Shown here piece by piece: positions 21,030-21,515 of a stretch of 21,515 nucleotides of DNA (position 1 is the stretch's first letter; every line of letters starts with the position of its first letter). Where the stretch lies: IMG/VR virus record IMGVR_UViG_3300038418_000118, positions 1 through 21,515 of that record; one strand, 5' to 3'. This DNA comes from a virus. Below the pieces are notes generated by a model. That model saw only the letters and a list, made by a program, of their open reading frames with translations. It was not told where the DNA came from and did no database searches. Both the position numbers and the translations under genes were made by a program.

Positions 21030-21515
21030 ATGTCGGAAAACAACAAAACCCTTAACAACTTTCAGGTGATAAAGCCTGTCTACCAACGGAGCGACATCAT
21101 GGACACTCCAGACGGTATGGTTATAAGTGTTGGTGCCAAGCTCTACAAGGCTTATCCTACGGCAGTGTCAGCTCCAATCTACATTGTGGATACCAAGAAC
21201 ATCATCCACAGTAAGAAGTCATCGCTGCCTTTGATAGATGTAGATATAAAGACATTGGACGAAATCTTTGAGTTAAGGGAGCGAGATTACATCCTCACTC
21301 GTTTGCATGACCCGCGAATAAAGGAATGGGACGACTTGAGCCTCTATACCTTTGGAACCATGTTTCAGTTTAACGACGCGACTCTGTCCAAGTGGGTCGA
21401 TATAGGGACGGGAAAGGTGACAGAAGATTGGACAAAATTGGTGAGTGACATCCTGCAATACAATTGCGAGAAGGACGAGAGCTTGGTCTTGGTGAATAAG
21501 GCTTCAATCCCAAGA
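21030..21515 (+). CDS. Unknown protein, partial (runs off right edge)
   Basis: An open frame of 162 codons begins MSENNKTLNNFQVIKPVYQR and is open at the last base. It has a beta-rich first half (MVISVGAKLYKAY, APIYIVDTKN) and a mixed, charged second half (DEIFELRERDYILTRLHD; KWVDIGTGKVTEDW). The start is backed by a TATA box at 20997-21004. It is divergent from the replication block. The family is not recognised. The even alternation of strand and helix looks like a soluble globular protein. Confidence 0.72.
   Translation, partial: MSENNKTLNNFQVIKPVYQRSDIMDTPDGMVISVGAKLYKAYPTAVSAPIYIVDTKNIIHSKKSSLPLIDVDIKTLDEIFELRERDYILTRLHDPRIKEWDDLSLYTFGTMFQFNDATLSKWVDIGTGKVTEDWTKLVSDILQYNCEKDESLVLVNKASIPR

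Noticed and set aside
1-21515. CRISPR array, tRNA, insertion sequence or integrase with attachment site
   Set aside because: No repeat-spacer pattern, cloverleaf, terminal inverted repeats or recombinase motif was seen. The intergenic gaps are mostly under 90 bases and are filled by promoters.

Overview
The window looks like part of the genome of a head-tailed virus (Caudoviricetes) or provirus of an archaeon. The viral assignment rests on a complete large terminase, a tail cassette (tail tube, frameshifted tail assembly chaperone, tape measure, hub and fibre-like proteins) and a replication cassette (family B DNA polymerase, RecA/RadA-type ATPase). The archaeal assignment rests on promoters: almost every transcription unit has a TTTAAATAG- or TTTATATAG-like TATA box centred about 25-31 nt before the start codon, so most mRNAs should be leaderless or nearly so. 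A probable PriX-like primase accessory protein and an XPF/ERCC4 nuclease fit this. The host lineage cannot be named from the sequence. Portal, capsid, sheath, integrase and lysis genes are not recognised here, and both ends cut through genes.

Layout. (1) 1-3743, mostly minus strand: an unknown partial gene, terminase TerL, an endonuclease VII-like HNH gene that runs antisense into a small plus-strand gene, and an operon of three unknown genes (42, 89 and 220 aa), the last with a zinc ribbon. (2) 3822-5275, plus strand: a compact operon of a small zinc-binding protein, a putative PD-(D/E)XK nuclease and an ERCC4/XPF nuclease. (3) 5335-6287, plus: a second, unrelated HNH endonuclease translationally coupled to a RimI-like acetyltransferase. 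(4) 6333-16673, plus: the tail module and two small membrane proteins. The tail chaperone carries an in-phase T TTT TTA slippery site, and a -1 shift there opens a 93-codon extension that fills the otherwise empty interval before the tape measure gene. (5) 16675-20944, minus: PolB, the PriX-like protein, the RecA-like ATPase and an acidic protein. (6) 21030 to the right end, plus: a partial unknown gene.

How the genes fit together. The minus-strand right block is probably the DNA replication and recombination set. The ERCC4 and PD-(D/E)XK nucleases probably process branched DNA during replication or packaging. TerL packages the genome. The 6-16 kb block builds a tail that is short by tape-measure length, ends in a fibronectin-like hub and a propeller-like adhesin, and has no sheath gene in the window, which suggests a siphovirus-like particle. 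The two HNH genes are richer in A+T than their neighbours and look like later insertions. No tRNA, rRNA, CRISPR array, insertion sequence or attachment site was seen, and no stretch over 300 bases lacks a gene.
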